From Palsa-504 sp963744575 (GTDB lineage: Bacteria; Actinomycetota; Actinomycetes; Streptosporangiales; Streptosporangiaceae): a stretch of 64,000 bases of DNA. This document shows, piece by piece, positions 8,946 through 17,505 of the stretch; within the stretch, counting starts at the first letter, position 1, and every line of letters begins with the position of its first letter. The DNA lies in the NCBI GenBank assembly GCA_963744575.1, contig CAVUUF010000024.1, positions 124,001-188,000 on the forward strand, written 5' to 3'. Made by a program: the position numbers and the translations under genes. A model generated the notes under the pieces. That model was not told where the DNA came from. It searched no databases and saw nothing but the letters and a program-made list of their open reading frames with translations.

Positions 8946-9586
8946 GACTCCAGGCCGACGCGGTGCCGTCCGGGCCCGCGGAAGCGCACGGGCCGCGTCG
9001 GCCCGAACCGGCCCGGGCCGGGGCCCCCCGGCCGGGCCCGGGCCGGAGAGGCGGGCCCGGCCGGCACGGGGTGCCGGCGGCCGGAGGCCGGGCAACGAAG
9101 ACCAGGGCGAGGACCGGGTGACGAGGACCGGGACAGCGCCCCGGGACCAGGCACAGGGCCGTGACCGCAGCGCAGCGCCCCACGCAGAGACGGCCCGCCG
9201 CGGCCGCGGCGGCGACGCCGCTGCCAGCAGCGACCGGCAGGTCCGCGCCGCAGGCCAGCAGCAGCCGCCCACGGGCCGGGCGCGCGACCGGGCAGCCAAG
9301 GACACGCGGAGTGACGGGACAGGACGGCTGGAAACGCGGAACGAGGCTGTGACTGGAGACAAAGAGAGGGGAGGAAAGTGCACCGGAACGAGGAATGTGA
9401 ATAAGAGAAAAAAGAAAGAAAGAAAAAACCGCAGGCCCACTGCTACAGCCGAGCCCGGCGACCGCCCCGCACGGCTCTCCTGCACGCAACGGCACGCTGT
9501 CACCGGAACAGGCGAGTAACCGTTGCCTCGTCCGGACGGGCGCATTTGCCGATGAGAGCGCGTGTTTATTTTATAGCCGGCCGGCG
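8946..9586. other. Low-complexity GC-rich tract ending in a purine-rich patch
   Basis: All long open frames here translate to Arg/Pro/Gly/Ala- or Ser/Arg/Leu-rich low-complexity sequence without a family signature, so I see no gene. At about 9355-9430 the plus strand becomes a polypurine tract (GAGA, GAAAGAAAG units) that is very A-rich for this genome. The tract separates transposase wreckage from a less GC-rich phosphatase gene and may be a relic junction. Confidence 0.6.
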
Positions 9587-10054
9587 TTAACGTAAGCGGT
9601 TGGCCCCGAGAACATCCGAGATCAAGCGCTCAACATTCCTGACAATTTCCTGATAAGCCTCTTCCCGGTAAAGCCACCTCTCCGACTCGACATCGGAAAT
9701 CCTGCCCGGTTCGCCGATATCAGCGACGGACCATACGCGCGGGCTGGCGGGAAATACTACGCACCGTAGGCACTCGTCATAAACTCGCTGGTTCATGCAG
9801 ACTGCGATATCAGCTTTATCCAGGCGGGGCTGGGTCAGCTGATCCCCGTAGTCGGCTTTAGCAAATTCTCGTATGCCGTGCTCCGCGAGGAGCTCAAGCG
9901 TTACTTTGTGGTCAGCTAGGTTCCGTGCCTTATACAGGACCGCAGCCGTGCCACTTGACAAAACGCCCAAGTCCTTGATCGCAAGCGAGTTCAGATAGGC
10001 TTCGGCAATAATGCTCCTGAACGCGTTTCCCCGGCATATGAAATGGATGATCAT
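9587..10054 (-). CDS. Low-molecular-weight protein-tyrosine-phosphatase-like protein
   Basis: The 155-residue protein begins MIIHFICRGNAFRSIIAEAYLNS. The Cys-x5-Arg-Ser loop (C7 RGNAF R13 S14) is the catalytic P-loop of the LMW-PTP/arsenate-reductase fold, and the order of helices and the length fit the family. The loop lacks the more usual CTGNTCRS consensus. The late Asp-Pro acid/base motif is not obvious; IGEPGRISD near residue 115 may be its equivalent. GC content is visibly lower than the neighbours, suggesting transfer. It stands alone and is transcribed away from the split methyltransferase. It could act on phosphotyrosine or be arsenate-reductase-like. Confidence 0.75.
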   Translation of the reverse strand: MIIHFICRGNAFRSIIAEAYLNSLAIKDLGVLSSGTAAVLYKARNLADHKVTLELLAEHGIREFAKADYGDQLTQPRLDKADIAVCMNQRVYDECLRCVVFPASPRVWSVADIGEPGRISDVESERWLYREEAYQEIVRNVERLISDVLGANRLR

Positions 10055-10125
10055 CCAGCCATGCTAGCAGACGTGCGTTCCCGCGCCACGTCGCACTGGT
10101 TAATGAACGTTGGTCATTTGCAGTC

Positions 10126-10322
10126 AGCCATTCACCATGCCAGCGACCGCAGGGCCGCATTCGCCGGGTTCTGCCGCGTCCTGCGCCCTGGCGGGGCAGC
10201 TGTGGTATCGACACAGCATCCGGTAACGGACTGGCTGCGCAAAGGCGGTTCGTACTTTCAGGCCACCCTGGAAACCGACATCTGGCATACCCCATCGGGA
10301 GACCAGCCGGTGCGTTTTGGCG
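10126..10322 (+). pseudogene. SAM-dependent methyltransferase, 5' side of a gene split by a transposon
   Basis: The translation SDRRAAFAGFCRVLRPGGAAVV, then STQHPVTDW and ETDIWHT, is the post-motif-III part of a class I methyltransferase. It runs in frame up to QPVRF at 10318, and the next bases are the transposon end. The continuation FWREPLSALC is found at 14165. The upstream half of the gene, with SAM motif I, is not present here: the sequence before about 10126 is not homologous. The gene was therefore damaged twice, by a 5' loss and by the insertion. Confidence 0.75.
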
Positions 10323-10474
10323 CACGGCCCGGCAAGTTTGATGTTTGCGGCCAGGTAATACCGTCTGACTTTTCTGTTCCCGGTTGTCCCGTCTGGGCTT
10401 CGTGCCCGGTTTGACAGGCGGGCACGGGTTTCCAAGATCGAAGGTGCCAACCTCAAACGACCTTGGGAGGACCC

Positions 10475-11746
10475 GTGCCCGTGCTGCTATCTTCCCTGAC
10501 CGATGTCCCGGCCGTGAAGCTGGCCGACGCGCTTGGCGCCGATGAGTCGCGGTGCTGCCTGCGGGAATGGCTGGCACATGTCCCGGATCCGCGCTCGCTG
10601 CTTGGCCGCTGGCATCCGCTGGTGTTCGTGCTGGCCCTGGCGGTCTGCGCGTTCACTGCGGCCGGGCACGACTCGCCGGAGGCGATCGCGGAGTGGGCGG
10701 CCTGCTGCTCACAACAGACCATGGCCGCCCTGGGCGGGCGCCGTGACCCGTGGACGGGCCGGATCCGCCCGCCGAGCGTGCGCACCTTCTCCCGGATCTT
10801 CGCCCGCATCGACGCGGAGGCCTTCAACGCGGCCGTGTACGGCTATCTGGCCGCCCTGCCGCCTCGTCCCGCGCAGGAGCTTCCGGCGGTCACCCGGCAC
10901 GAGCGCGAGCAGCGCCGCGCCGCCAGGCCCAGGCCGGAGCCGCCTGGCCTGCTGGAGCAGGCGGCCGCGGACGGCAAGACCGTCCGCGGCGCCGTCCGGC
11001 CCGACGGCGGCCAGGTGCACCTGCTGTCGGTCTTCGACGTGACCACCGGGACGGCGCGCGCCCAGCGGGAGGTCGCCGCCAAGACCAACGAGATCCCCGA
11101 GCTCGCCCCCGCCATTGCCTGCCTGGACCTCATCGGGCAGGTGGTCACCCTGGACGCCCTGCACACCCAGGCCGAGACCGCCCGCCACCTGGTCGAGGAC
11201 AAGCACGCCCACTACCTGATGATCGTCAAGGCCAACCAGCCGTCCCTGCTGGAAGCCGTCACGAACGCCCTCGCCGGCACCGACGCTGACTTCGCGGGCA
11301 CCTCCTGGACCGAACAAGGCAAAGGACACGGCCGCCGCGAGAAGCGCAGCATCCGCACCGCCCCCGCCGCGGGCATCGGCTGGCCGCACGCCGCCCAGGT
11401 CATGCGCATCCGCCGCGACGCCGGCCCCGCGCACGGCCCCTGGGAGCACAAGGAAATCGCCTACGGCATCACCAGCCTGCCCGCGGACCTGGCCGGACCC
11501 CGCCACCTGGCCTTCTACGCCCGCAACCACTGGGCCATCGAAAACCGTGAGCATTACGTGCGGGACAAGACATTCGCCGAAGATCTCCAGCGCGTTCGCA
11601 CCGGGAACCAGCCCAATGCCTACGCCGCCATCCGCAACCTGGTAACCGGAGCCTTCCGCCGCACCGGGTTCGCCAACATCGCCCACGCCCGCCGTTACTA
11701 CGGCCGCGACGACCAGCGCATCCTCGCCCTCTACGGATACACCTGA
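10475..11746 (+). CDS. ISAs1-family transposase
   Basis: The intact 423-residue protein starts at GTG 10475 after GGGAGG. It has the N-terminal H-repeat domain (LREWLAHVPDPRSLLGRWHPL) and the DDE core: DGKTVRGA with the first Asp, VVTLDALHTQ with the second Asp, and HWAIENREHYVRD with the Glu. It is complete and likely active. Together with the terminal repeats at 10323 and 14161 it is the probable mover of the whole 3.84-kb unit. A truncated relative of its first 45 residues lies at 56818-56955. Confidence 0.9.
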   Translation: MPVLLSSLTDVPAVKLADALGADESRCCLREWLAHVPDPRSLLGRWHPLVFVLALAVCAFTAAGHDSPEAIAEWAACCSQQTMAALGGRRDPWTGRIRPPSVRTFSRIFARIDAEAFNAAVYGYLAALPPRPAQELPAVTRHEREQRRAARPRPEPPGLLEQAAADGKTVRGAVRPDGGQVHLLSVFDVTTGTARAQREVAAKTNEIPELAPAIACLDLIGQVVTLDALHTQAETARHLVEDKHAHYLMIVKANQPSLLEAVTNALAGTDADFAGTSWTEQGKGHGRREKRSIRTAPAAGIGWPHAAQVMRIRRDAGPAHGPWEHKEIAYGITSLPADLAGPRHLAFYARNHWAIENREHYVRDKTFAEDLQRVRTGNQPNAYAAIRNLVTGAFRRTGFANIAHARRYYGRDDQRILALYGYT

Positions 11747-11874
11747 AAACGAACACCAGGCACACCCTGTCACATAACACAAACACGCCGGAGCGTGACC
11801 TTTTCATGGCTGCAGCTAATCCCAGACGAAAGCCCGAGGTTAAGAGCCCTGCCGGTTTAGCGGCCCAGAACACC

Positions 11875-13156
11875 CAGGGACACGGCAAAGTCGCGTTCAT
11901 GCAGCCTGAAGCAGCTTTAGCGTGCGCTGCGGGTCTCGGAGGTGGTGACGGTTGGCCGCTGCTATGTTGTCGTGGCCGTCCAGGCGCAGGAGACTGATGG
12001 CCAGGCTCCTCAGCGAGGCCATCACCCGGGGCGCGTTTCCCGTCCTGACCAGCGATTTGTCTTCCAGGTAAGTCACGTCCCTGACCCAGTGCAGACAGTT
12101 TTCTATCTCCCAGTGGCTCCGGACCCAGGCGGCCAGGGTGGCCGGGCCGGCGTCTTTGTCGCTGGTGATCAGGTAGACGACCTCGACGGTCTTCTTGCCG
12201 TTCTGCGTGACGGTGCGGCGCAGCTGCGCGACCTGGGCGGCGCCGTCGAACCCGATCCAGGACGGCGCGAGCACCGCCTTGATGGTGCGGCGGGCCCGGC
12301 GGCCGTGGTCCGTGCTCACGGCCGAGACGGCGGGGATCGCGGCCCAGGGAAGCTTCTTGAGCTGCGTGTACAAGGTGGGCATGTTGGCTTTGACGGTCAT
12401 CACGTAGTCCGCCCGCCGGGCGAGGATCACCTTCGCCGTGTCAGCCTGCGTGTGCATTGCGTCAATCGTGAAGACTGCCCCGGCCACGTCGGCGAACGCC
12501 TTCAGCAGCTCCCGGACCGCGGGGATCTCGTTGGACTTCTCGTCCACGGCGACCTGGCCGAGGACCGCGCCGATCCCGTGCGCCAGGGCCGCGACCAGGT
12601 GCGGGGCCTTCCCGCCCTTGCGCTTCGCGCCGCGGACGGTCTTGCCGTCGATCGCGATCACCAGCCGCCCGCCGGCCCGCACGGCCCGGGTCCACAGCCA
12701 GGCGCCGAGGACCCGGTTGAGCATATCGGCGCTGACCAGGGCGAACGCGCGACGGTAGGTCGACTCCTCCGCCGGGCCGCGTTCCGCGCCGAGTACGGCC
12801 AGCACGTCCGGGCCGGCGTCGCCCGCCCACTGCCCGATTGCCGCGAACGACTTCGACCCCGCGATGACCGCCGCGATCCCCACTGCGAGCAGCCCGGCCA
12901 GCGCATGCCGGCGGCCTCGCTTCTTCCGCGGGTCCGGGACCTGGGCAAGGAGACCGAGAAGATGCTGGCAGCGGGCAGCCGCCATGGGCGAAGATGTCAT
13001 CGGCGGGCGGAGTCCTCGTGGCAGGCGATGGTGAGCGTGAAGAACTTCCATCGTTCCGCCCGGGCCCGTCCGCCGCCCCCGGACACGCCGGACGAATCAT
13101 CCGCCGTTACGACATCCCAGGTCACGCCCTCAATTCACGACTTTGCCGTGTCCCTG
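11875..13156. mobile_element. Intact ISAs1-family insertion sequence, nested
   Basis: The 1282-bp element has perfect 19-bp terminal inverted repeats (CAGGGACACGGCAAAGTCG at 11875-11893, and its complement at 13138-13156). A perfect 10-bp target duplication, CCAGAACACC, lies at 11865-11874 and 13157-13166. Together with an intact transposase gene this marks a recent insertion into the larger transposon, between its transposase and phosphotransferase genes. Confidence 0.95.
11897..13051 (-). CDS. ISAs1-family transposase of the nested IS
   Basis: The intact 384-residue transposase starts at ATG 13051. It has the H-repeat N-terminus LLGLLAQVPDPRKKRGRRHALAG and the DDE residues in IAIDGKTVRGAKRKGG, VFTIDAMHTQADT and SHWEIENCLHWVRD. 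It is divergent from the transposase at 10475 (different lengths and linker sequences), so the two elements are not simple copies. Its gene fills the IS almost end to end. It is expected to be active given the perfect ends. Confidence 0.93.
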   Translation of the reverse strand: MEVLHAHHRLPRGLRPPMTSSPMAAARCQHLLGLLAQVPDPRKKRGRRHALAGLLAVGIAAVIAGSKSFAAIGQWAGDAGPDVLAVLGAERGPAEESTYRRAFALVSADMLNRVLGAWLWTRAVRAGGRLVIAIDGKTVRGAKRKGGKAPHLVAALAHGIGAVLGQVAVDEKSNEIPAVRELLKAFADVAGAVFTIDAMHTQADTAKVILARRADYVMTVKANMPTLYTQLKKLPWAAIPAVSAVSTDHGRRARRTIKAVLAPSWIGFDGAAQVAQLRRTVTQNGKKTVEVVYLITSDKDAGPATLAAWVRSHWEIENCLHWVRDVTYLEDKSLVRTGNAPRVMASLRSLAISLLRLDGHDNIAAANRHHLRDPQRTLKLLQAA

Positions 13157-13208
13157 CCAGAACACCGACGAGCGCGAGCCGGTTCCGCCCGGTGCGATAC
13201 TTCCGTGG

Positions 13209-14051
13209 GTGGACTTCGACCGCAGGCTGCGAGCCTGCGTCCGTAGGTGGCATCTGCAGGCTGGCGACCAGCTCGCTGGCGGGTTCCGCTCCGAGGTGGT
13301 CAGCTGCGCGGCCGCCGACGGCACGGAGGTGGTCGTCAAGCTGGCCGTGACGCGGGAGGAGATGCGAGCCGAGGCGTCCGCCCTCACCGCCTGGGCCCGC
13401 ACGGGCGCGGCCGCACGCCTCATCGACACCGACTTCGATCACAGCGCGTTGCTGCTCGAGCAGATCCGGCCGGGCACGCACCTGCCCGGGAACGACGACC
13501 CAGGGGCCATCGATGTGGCCGCCTGCCTGCTAGGCGCGCTTCACCGCGCCCCGCTCCCGACGTTCCCCTTCCCGGCATTGCAGGAGACCTTTACAGGGAT
13601 GGAACGCCGGGCGCGCCGCGACGCAGCCTACGAGCAACGGACCAGGAACGAGCCGGAACGCGGGCGATCCGGCCTCCGGCGACTGCCCCTCGCCCGGGCG
13701 GCCGCCATGCGGCTCTGCGAGAGCCCGCCCCGAACCGTCCTGCTGCACGGCGACTTCCTCGCCAAGAACCTGCTCTCGAACGGAACTGGCTACGTGGCCA
13801 TCGATCCGATTCCGAACATCGGCGATCCGTGCGCAGACGTCGGATTCTTCGCCGCCGGCCAGCCCCCCGCAGCCACGATCCTGCACAAAGCTGGCGCCAT
13901 CGCCGAGCTGATGGGCGTGGCTCCGCAACGGGCGCAACGCTGGGCCGCAGTGTGGACCGTCCTGCAGGCATGCCAAGCCTGGCGCGACGACCAATCCGAC
14001 CTGGACTCCGCCCTGTCCACTGCCGAATTCGACCACCTGATCCGCGCATGA
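13209..14051 (+). CDS. Aminoglycoside phosphotransferase-family protein
   Basis: The 280-residue protein (GTG 13209) has the kinase layout: Gly loop GGFRSEV (24-30), VVVKLA with Lys44, the Brenner motif HGDFLAKN (His180, Asp182, Asn187) and AIDPIPNIGDP with the metal-binding Asp199. The ending IDPIPNIGDPCAD resembles streptomycin/hydroxyurea phosphotransferases of the APH(6) type more than APH(3'). It lies inside a transposon, downstream of the nested IS, whose outward region may supply a promoter. It could inactivate an aminoglycoside or phosphorylate an unrelated small molecule; resistance is not demonstrated by sequence. The start region close to the IS could have been altered by the insertion. 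Confidence 0.8.
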   Translation: MDFDRRLRACVRRWHLQAGDQLAGGFRSEVVSCAAADGTEVVVKLAVTREEMRAEASALTAWARTGAAARLIDTDFDHSALLLEQIRPGTHLPGNDDPGAIDVAACLLGALHRAPLPTFPFPALQETFTGMERRARRDAAYEQRTRNEPERGRSGLRRLPLARAAAMRLCESPPRTVLLHGDFLAKNLLSNGTGYVAIDPIPNIGDPCADVGFFAAGQPPAATILHKAGAIAELMGVAPQRAQRWAAVWTVLQACQAWRDDQSDLDSALSTAEFDHLIRA

Positions 14052-14161
14052 CGCCAGCAGCGGCCCGCGATCTAACCGGTCACTCAGCACAAGACGCCAC
14101 AGCCGGACACACGCGCCGATACCGGTCATACAGGTGAAATATCTATCTTGCCGGGGCCGTG

Positions 14162-14343
14162 GCTTTTGGCGTGAACCGCTGTCGGCGCTGTGCACGGCTG
14201 CGACCGATGCAGGATTCCTGATCGAAAAAGTCATCGAGCCGATCCCGGCAGCAACAATGCGCGAACGTTATCCCGAGGACTACGAGAAGCTGAGCAGGGA
14301 ACCAGGATTCCTGATACTGCGCCTTCTTAAGCCAGCTGATTAA
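14162..14343 (+). pseudogene. SAM-dependent methyltransferase, 3' side of the split gene
   Basis: Starting at 14165 the frame reads FWREPLSALCTAATDAGFLIEK, then IPAATMRERYPEDYEKLS, and ends LILRLLKPAD at TAA 14343. This is the usual C-terminus of class I methyltransferases of the UbiE-like type and directly continues the fragment that stops at 10318. Only removal of the intervening 3.84 kb restores one frame. Confidence 0.8.
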
Positions 14344-14354
14344 GGCAGCTCCGA

Positions 14355-14381
14355 GCCCTCGAGCTACCGTAACTCGAGGGC
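14355..14381. terminator. Bidirectional terminator hairpin
   Basis: GCCCTCGAG and its perfect complement CTCGAGGGC flank a 9-nt loop. The hairpin sits between two convergent genes and overlaps the last codons of the minus-strand oxidoreductase gene. No strong T tract follows, as is common in actinobacteria. Confidence 0.65.
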
Positions 14382-15809
14382 CGTTGCCTTGGCCGTTCCC
14401 AGGCAGTCAGCCAAACGCACGCTCAGGCCGCCGACCGGTCGCGGCCGTTGCTCCGGCGCAGTGCCTGGCGCGTGATTTGCCCGGTCGGCTTCTTTGATTG
14501 CATTCCAGCAGCGCAGCGAGGGTGCAGTGCGCGGAGCAAGACGGGCAGGCAGGATGTGGGTGTCGGCCGCTAACGGAGTGATCTGCCGGGCGGCCAGCGT
14601 GTGGCCCGCCGACCTGAGCCGGGCAGCGAGCGCGGCGCCCATCGCAGTGGCCGGGGTCAGGACGCCGGCGCGGCCGGGCAGGTGGTCCCGGTCCAGCGCG
14701 AGGCACAGCGCGGTTTCTCCGAGCATCACCGAGGTGGCGGCATACCCCGGGTCTCCCTCGGCCTCGATCATGGCCAGGTACCGCATCCCGGCCGAGGTCC
14801 GGGTATGGACCTGGATGCGGAACAAGCCAGTGCGGCGGGTGCGCTCGCCGGGGCCCTGGCCCGGTGCGGGCAGCAGCCGACTGAGCAACGCCCGCGACGG
14901 CCCGAACGCCAGCCCCGCCTCGGCGGCCTTCAGCGTGGTGCTGACCGCGGCGGCCAGCAGGGGCGCGGCCGGGCCGGCGCCGAACCCGGTGACCTCCCGG
15001 TAGCGGAACCGGCGGCCATAGGCCCAGCCCTGCAGGGCGTTGCTGCGGCGCACCACGCGGGTGTTGATCCCGGCCATGGCGAACGGGCCCGTCCATGTCC
15101 GCAGATCCCCGTCATACCGCACCCAATCCAGGTCACGCTCGTCGCCCAGGTCGGGTTCGGCCGCGCGATCGGGGCTGAGCGCATAAGGGTCGCCGACCAC
15201 CCGGCGGCGCTGCGCGCTGGCCCGCACCTCCTCTTGCTGGCCCAGCATCGACGCCAGCGTCCCGCCGCTGACACCGCCCCGCAGCGCCGTCACCACCAGC
15301 GTGGTGTCCTGCAGGTCGCCGGCGTCGTCGGCGCGGGCGGCCAGGTGCAGCAGCAGCACCCCCAGATCGGACGGAACCGAGTCGAACCCGCAGCAGTGCA
15401 CGATCCGCGCGCCCGCTCTAACGGCCGCGTCATGGTAGCGGTCGATGCTGTCCCGGATGAACAGCACCTCACCAGTCAGGTCCGCGTAGTCGGTGCCGGC
15501 CTCGGCGCAGGCCTGGACCAGCGCGAGCCCCTGGGCGCGGTAGGGCCCTACCGTGGTCACCACGACGCGGGCCGCCCGTGCCAGCGCCGCCAGCGACACC
15601 GGATCGGCCGAATCGGCGGCCAGCAGCGGCCAGGCCGACGCGGCAGCGCCCAGCCCCGCCCGGACATCAGCCAGCCGCCGCTGCGACCGCCCGGCAAGCC
15701 CGATGCGGACACTGGCGGGCGCATGACCAGCCAGATACCCGGCAACCAGCCGCCCGGCGAAACCGGTGGCGCCGAACACCACCACGTCCAGGTCACGGTC
15801 CCCGCTCAC
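14364..15809 (-). CDS. Saccharopine dehydrogenase-like / trans-acting enoyl reductase-type oxidoreductase
   Basis: The protein has 481 residues from GTG 15809 (AGGAT upstream); a TTG start 3 nt earlier is possible. DLDVVVFGATGFAGRLVAGYL is the NAD(P)-binding Rossmann motif. VVTTVGPYRAQG, DLTGEVLFIRD and HCCGFDSVPSDLGV are diagnostic of the saccharopine dehydrogenase NADP-binding family that includes mycobacterial trans-acting enoyl reductases. The family normally ends near GAALAARLRSAGHTL (about residue 410). The last 70 residues look like read-through beyond the ancestral stop, suggesting a late frameshift. It may reduce a lipid intermediate; no lipid genes adjoin. Confidence 0.8.
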   Translation of the reverse strand: MSGDRDLDVVVFGATGFAGRLVAGYLAGHAPASVRIGLAGRSQRRLADVRAGLGAAASAWPLLAADSADPVSLAALARAARVVVTTVGPYRAQGLALVQACAEAGTDYADLTGEVLFIRDSIDRYHDAAVRAGARIVHCCGFDSVPSDLGVLLLHLAARADDAGDLQDTTLVVTALRGGVSGGTLASMLGQQEEVRASAQRRRVVGDPYALSPDRAAEPDLGDERDLDWVRYDGDLRTWTGPFAMAGINTRVVRRSNALQGWAYGRRFRYREVTGFGAGPAAPLLAAAVSTTLKAAEAGLAFGPSRALLSRLLPAPGQGPGERTRRTGLFRIQVHTRTSAGMRYLAMIEAEGDPGYAATSVMLGETALCLALDRDHLPGRAGVLTPATAMGAALAARLRSAGHTLAARQITPLAADTHILPARLAPRTAPSLRCWNAIKEADRANHAPGTAPEQRPRPVGGLSVRLADCLGTAKATALELR

Positions 15810-16021
15810 CAACTCATCCTAGGCACATCAGCCCCAGACGGGCCTCGCCCCCCGGGTACCGAAGGTGCGCGCGGCATGCGGCGGTCTCGGCGCGAGTTCA
15901 GCCAGGGTAGACATTCAGCCCTACCACGGCGGCAGCACCTCGAGAGGATCGGCGCTGCGCACTGGCAGCAGGCTGTCCTGCAGGTCAGGTTCCTGCGCTC
16001 GCGACGACTCGATGGCTGATC

Positions 16022-17404
16022 TCACGCCAGGCGGGCCAGGTTGTCGAGGGCGGCCTTCATGCTGGCGATGAGCCGGTGGAGAGAGGCTTGCATGCGGGGG
16101 TCCGTAGCGTGATCGCCGATACCGCGGACGGCGTCCAGCCGGGACCGGTCCAGCCAGCCAGAGATGTCTGGGGCCGACCATGCGGCCTGTGCTTGCTGGG
16201 CGATCAAGGTGGTGCGTATCCAGTCCCCGGCGGCACTCGGGTACGGATTGGCGGGGCACAGAGCGTTCCGTTCTTTGTCGTGGGTGCGTGCCGTCTCGGC
16301 GAACGCGGCGAGTGCGGCGCTGAAGGTTGGCTGGCACGCCCGGATCTGCTGGAGTGTGATGCGCCCCGGTTCGAAGATCGGACGGGGCGGCGGGGTGGGC
16401 AGGCCCGCGGCGGAGCAGTCGACGTGGATCTGGCGGCGGCCCGTGGGTATCGAACCGCCGGCCAGGTTGATGGTGCCGGTACCGAGTCGCCGCACCCGGC
16501 CGAGCCGGACGACATGCTCGATGCTTCGCAGTGCGCCGAGTTCGGTATCGCTCACGGTCGCGCACCGGTACATGGTGGGCGTGATGCGAGGATCGAGGCG
16601 GACCAGCTGGCCGCAGTCCTCCAGCCGTCGGAACAGGTCTGGGCGGCTCTCGGCGTGGGCGGCGGCCTCAAGGTACAACGACACCCCCTCGACCAGCCCT
16701 GGCAGCAACTTAAGGGGCTGCTGGAACCGGCGGTCGAGCAGCCAGGCATCCCGCGGGCGGATCCAGCGGATCGCGTCGGGATCGACGCCCTGCTCGAGCA
16801 GCCAGACGCACGCATCCATCGCCGTCTTGCCGGCGCCGACGATCGTGAAGCCCGACCCCGAGTCGGCCAGGTTGACAAGGTCGTTGACGGGGATGAACCG
16901 CACCTGGGGGTCGACCTCGAACGAGGGCGCGTGCGTCGCCGGGACGGACGCCTCCAGGAACCGTGCATCGACGAGCTTCCGCCGGACGAGCACGTCGGCC
17001 GGGCGCCCTGTCAGCCGCGAGACGACATGGTGCTCGGTGCGCATATCGCCTGCGTAGTCGGTCATCGCGAGAAACCGCACCCGTCCTGATGGCAATAGGC
17101 GCTGTTCCAGGACGCGGCCGAAGTACTCGCAGATCGCCGGGGCCGTTGCCCGCTCGTACAGTCCCGCGTTGGGACCCTCGGAATCGATGGCGTCCGAGCC
17201 GAGGACCATCGAGTTCACGCCGTAGAAGGCCGACGGTTGATGCAGGCGGACGAACGGGTAGGCGCTGTTCCAGTGTCCGCCCGGGCGGTGACGTCGTTCC
17301 ACCATCACGACGTCGGCCTCGCATTCCGCGATCAGCGAGTCGACGAAAGCCATCCCCGCCGCGCCACCGCCTACCACCAGGTAGTCCGTCTCGATGGTTG
17401 CCAT
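16022..17404 (-). CDS. FAD/NAD(P)-binding monooxygenase-like oxidoreductase
   Basis: The 460-residue protein begins TDYLVVGGGAAGMAFVDSL (GxGxxG, FAD) and has a second Rossmann motif FTIVGAGKTAMDACVWLLEQG near residue 190, as in flavin-containing monooxygenases. PGGHWNSAYPFVRLHQPS, just after the first motif, is also typical. It probably oxidises a small organic with NAD(P)H. It is divergently transcribed from a tetR gene, and a 17-bp inverted repeat lies between them, so the TetR protein is its probable repressor. The gene appears intact. Confidence 0.82.
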   Translation of the reverse strand: MATIETDYLVVGGGAAGMAFVDSLIAECEADVVMVERRHRPGGHWNSAYPFVRLHQPSAFYGVNSMVLGSDAIDSEGPNAGLYERATAPAICEYFGRVLEQRLLPSGRVRFLAMTDYAGDMRTEHHVVSRLTGRPADVLVRRKLVDARFLEASVPATHAPSFEVDPQVRFIPVNDLVNLADSGSGFTIVGAGKTAMDACVWLLEQGVDPDAIRWIRPRDAWLLDRRFQQPLKLLPGLVEGVSLYLEAAAHAESRPDLFRRLEDCGQLVRLDPRITPTMYRCATVSDTELGALRSIEHVVRLGRVRRLGTGTINLAGGSIPTGRRQIHVDCSAAGLPTPPPRPIFEPGRITLQQIRACQPTFSAALAAFAETARTHDKERNALCPANPYPSAAGDWIRTTLIAQQAQAAWSAPDISGWLDRSRLDAVRGIGDHATDPRMQASLHRLIASMKAALDNLARLA

Positions 17405-17505
17405 GAAGTGCTGCTCCTTGCTGGACAGTCACCCCCGCCGTGACCGGGAGGTGACGGCCCGATCAGTTTCAGGAGGCGGGCATGACGCCGGCCCTCCAGC
17501 CGGTT

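Larger units (their letters stand above)
10323..14161. mobile_element. ISAs1-type transposon carrying an aminoglycoside-phosphotransferase-like gene
   Basis: The ends are inverted repeats. Left is CACGGCCCGGCAAGTTTGAT. Right, read inward on the minus strand from 14161, is CACGGCCCCGGCAAGATAGA. They match at about 21 of 24 positions with one gap. The flanks carry GTTTTGGCG (10314-10322) and GCTTTTGGCG (14162-14171), which fit a 10-bp target duplication with one base since lost on the left. Excising the element rejoins a methyltransferase reading frame (QPVR-FWREPLS). Contents are a transposase (10475-11746), a nested second IS (11875-13156) and a phosphotransferase (13209-14051). A relic of the same left end occurs at 57107. 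The architecture is an inference; each element is visible. Confidence 0.75.

Noticed and set aside
8865..9545. Long overlapping ORFs on both strands
   Set aside because: All translate to low-complexity sequence without any family feature or ribosome site, so I treat the stretch as non-coding.
11840..11862. Possible own right end of the 10-kb transposase element (GCCCTGCCGGTTTAGCGGCC)
   Set aside because: The match to the inverted left end is weak and no target duplication accompanies it, whereas 14161 has both. It remains an alternative boundary with low support.
11942..13246. 434-codon plus-strand open frame inside the nested IS
   Set aside because: It is antisense to an intact ISAs1 transposase with clear DDE motifs and perfect IS ends.
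14601..16019. 472-codon plus-strand open frame
   Set aside because: It overlaps the saccharopine-dehydrogenase-like gene in antisense and has the low-complexity composition of a high-GC shadow frame.
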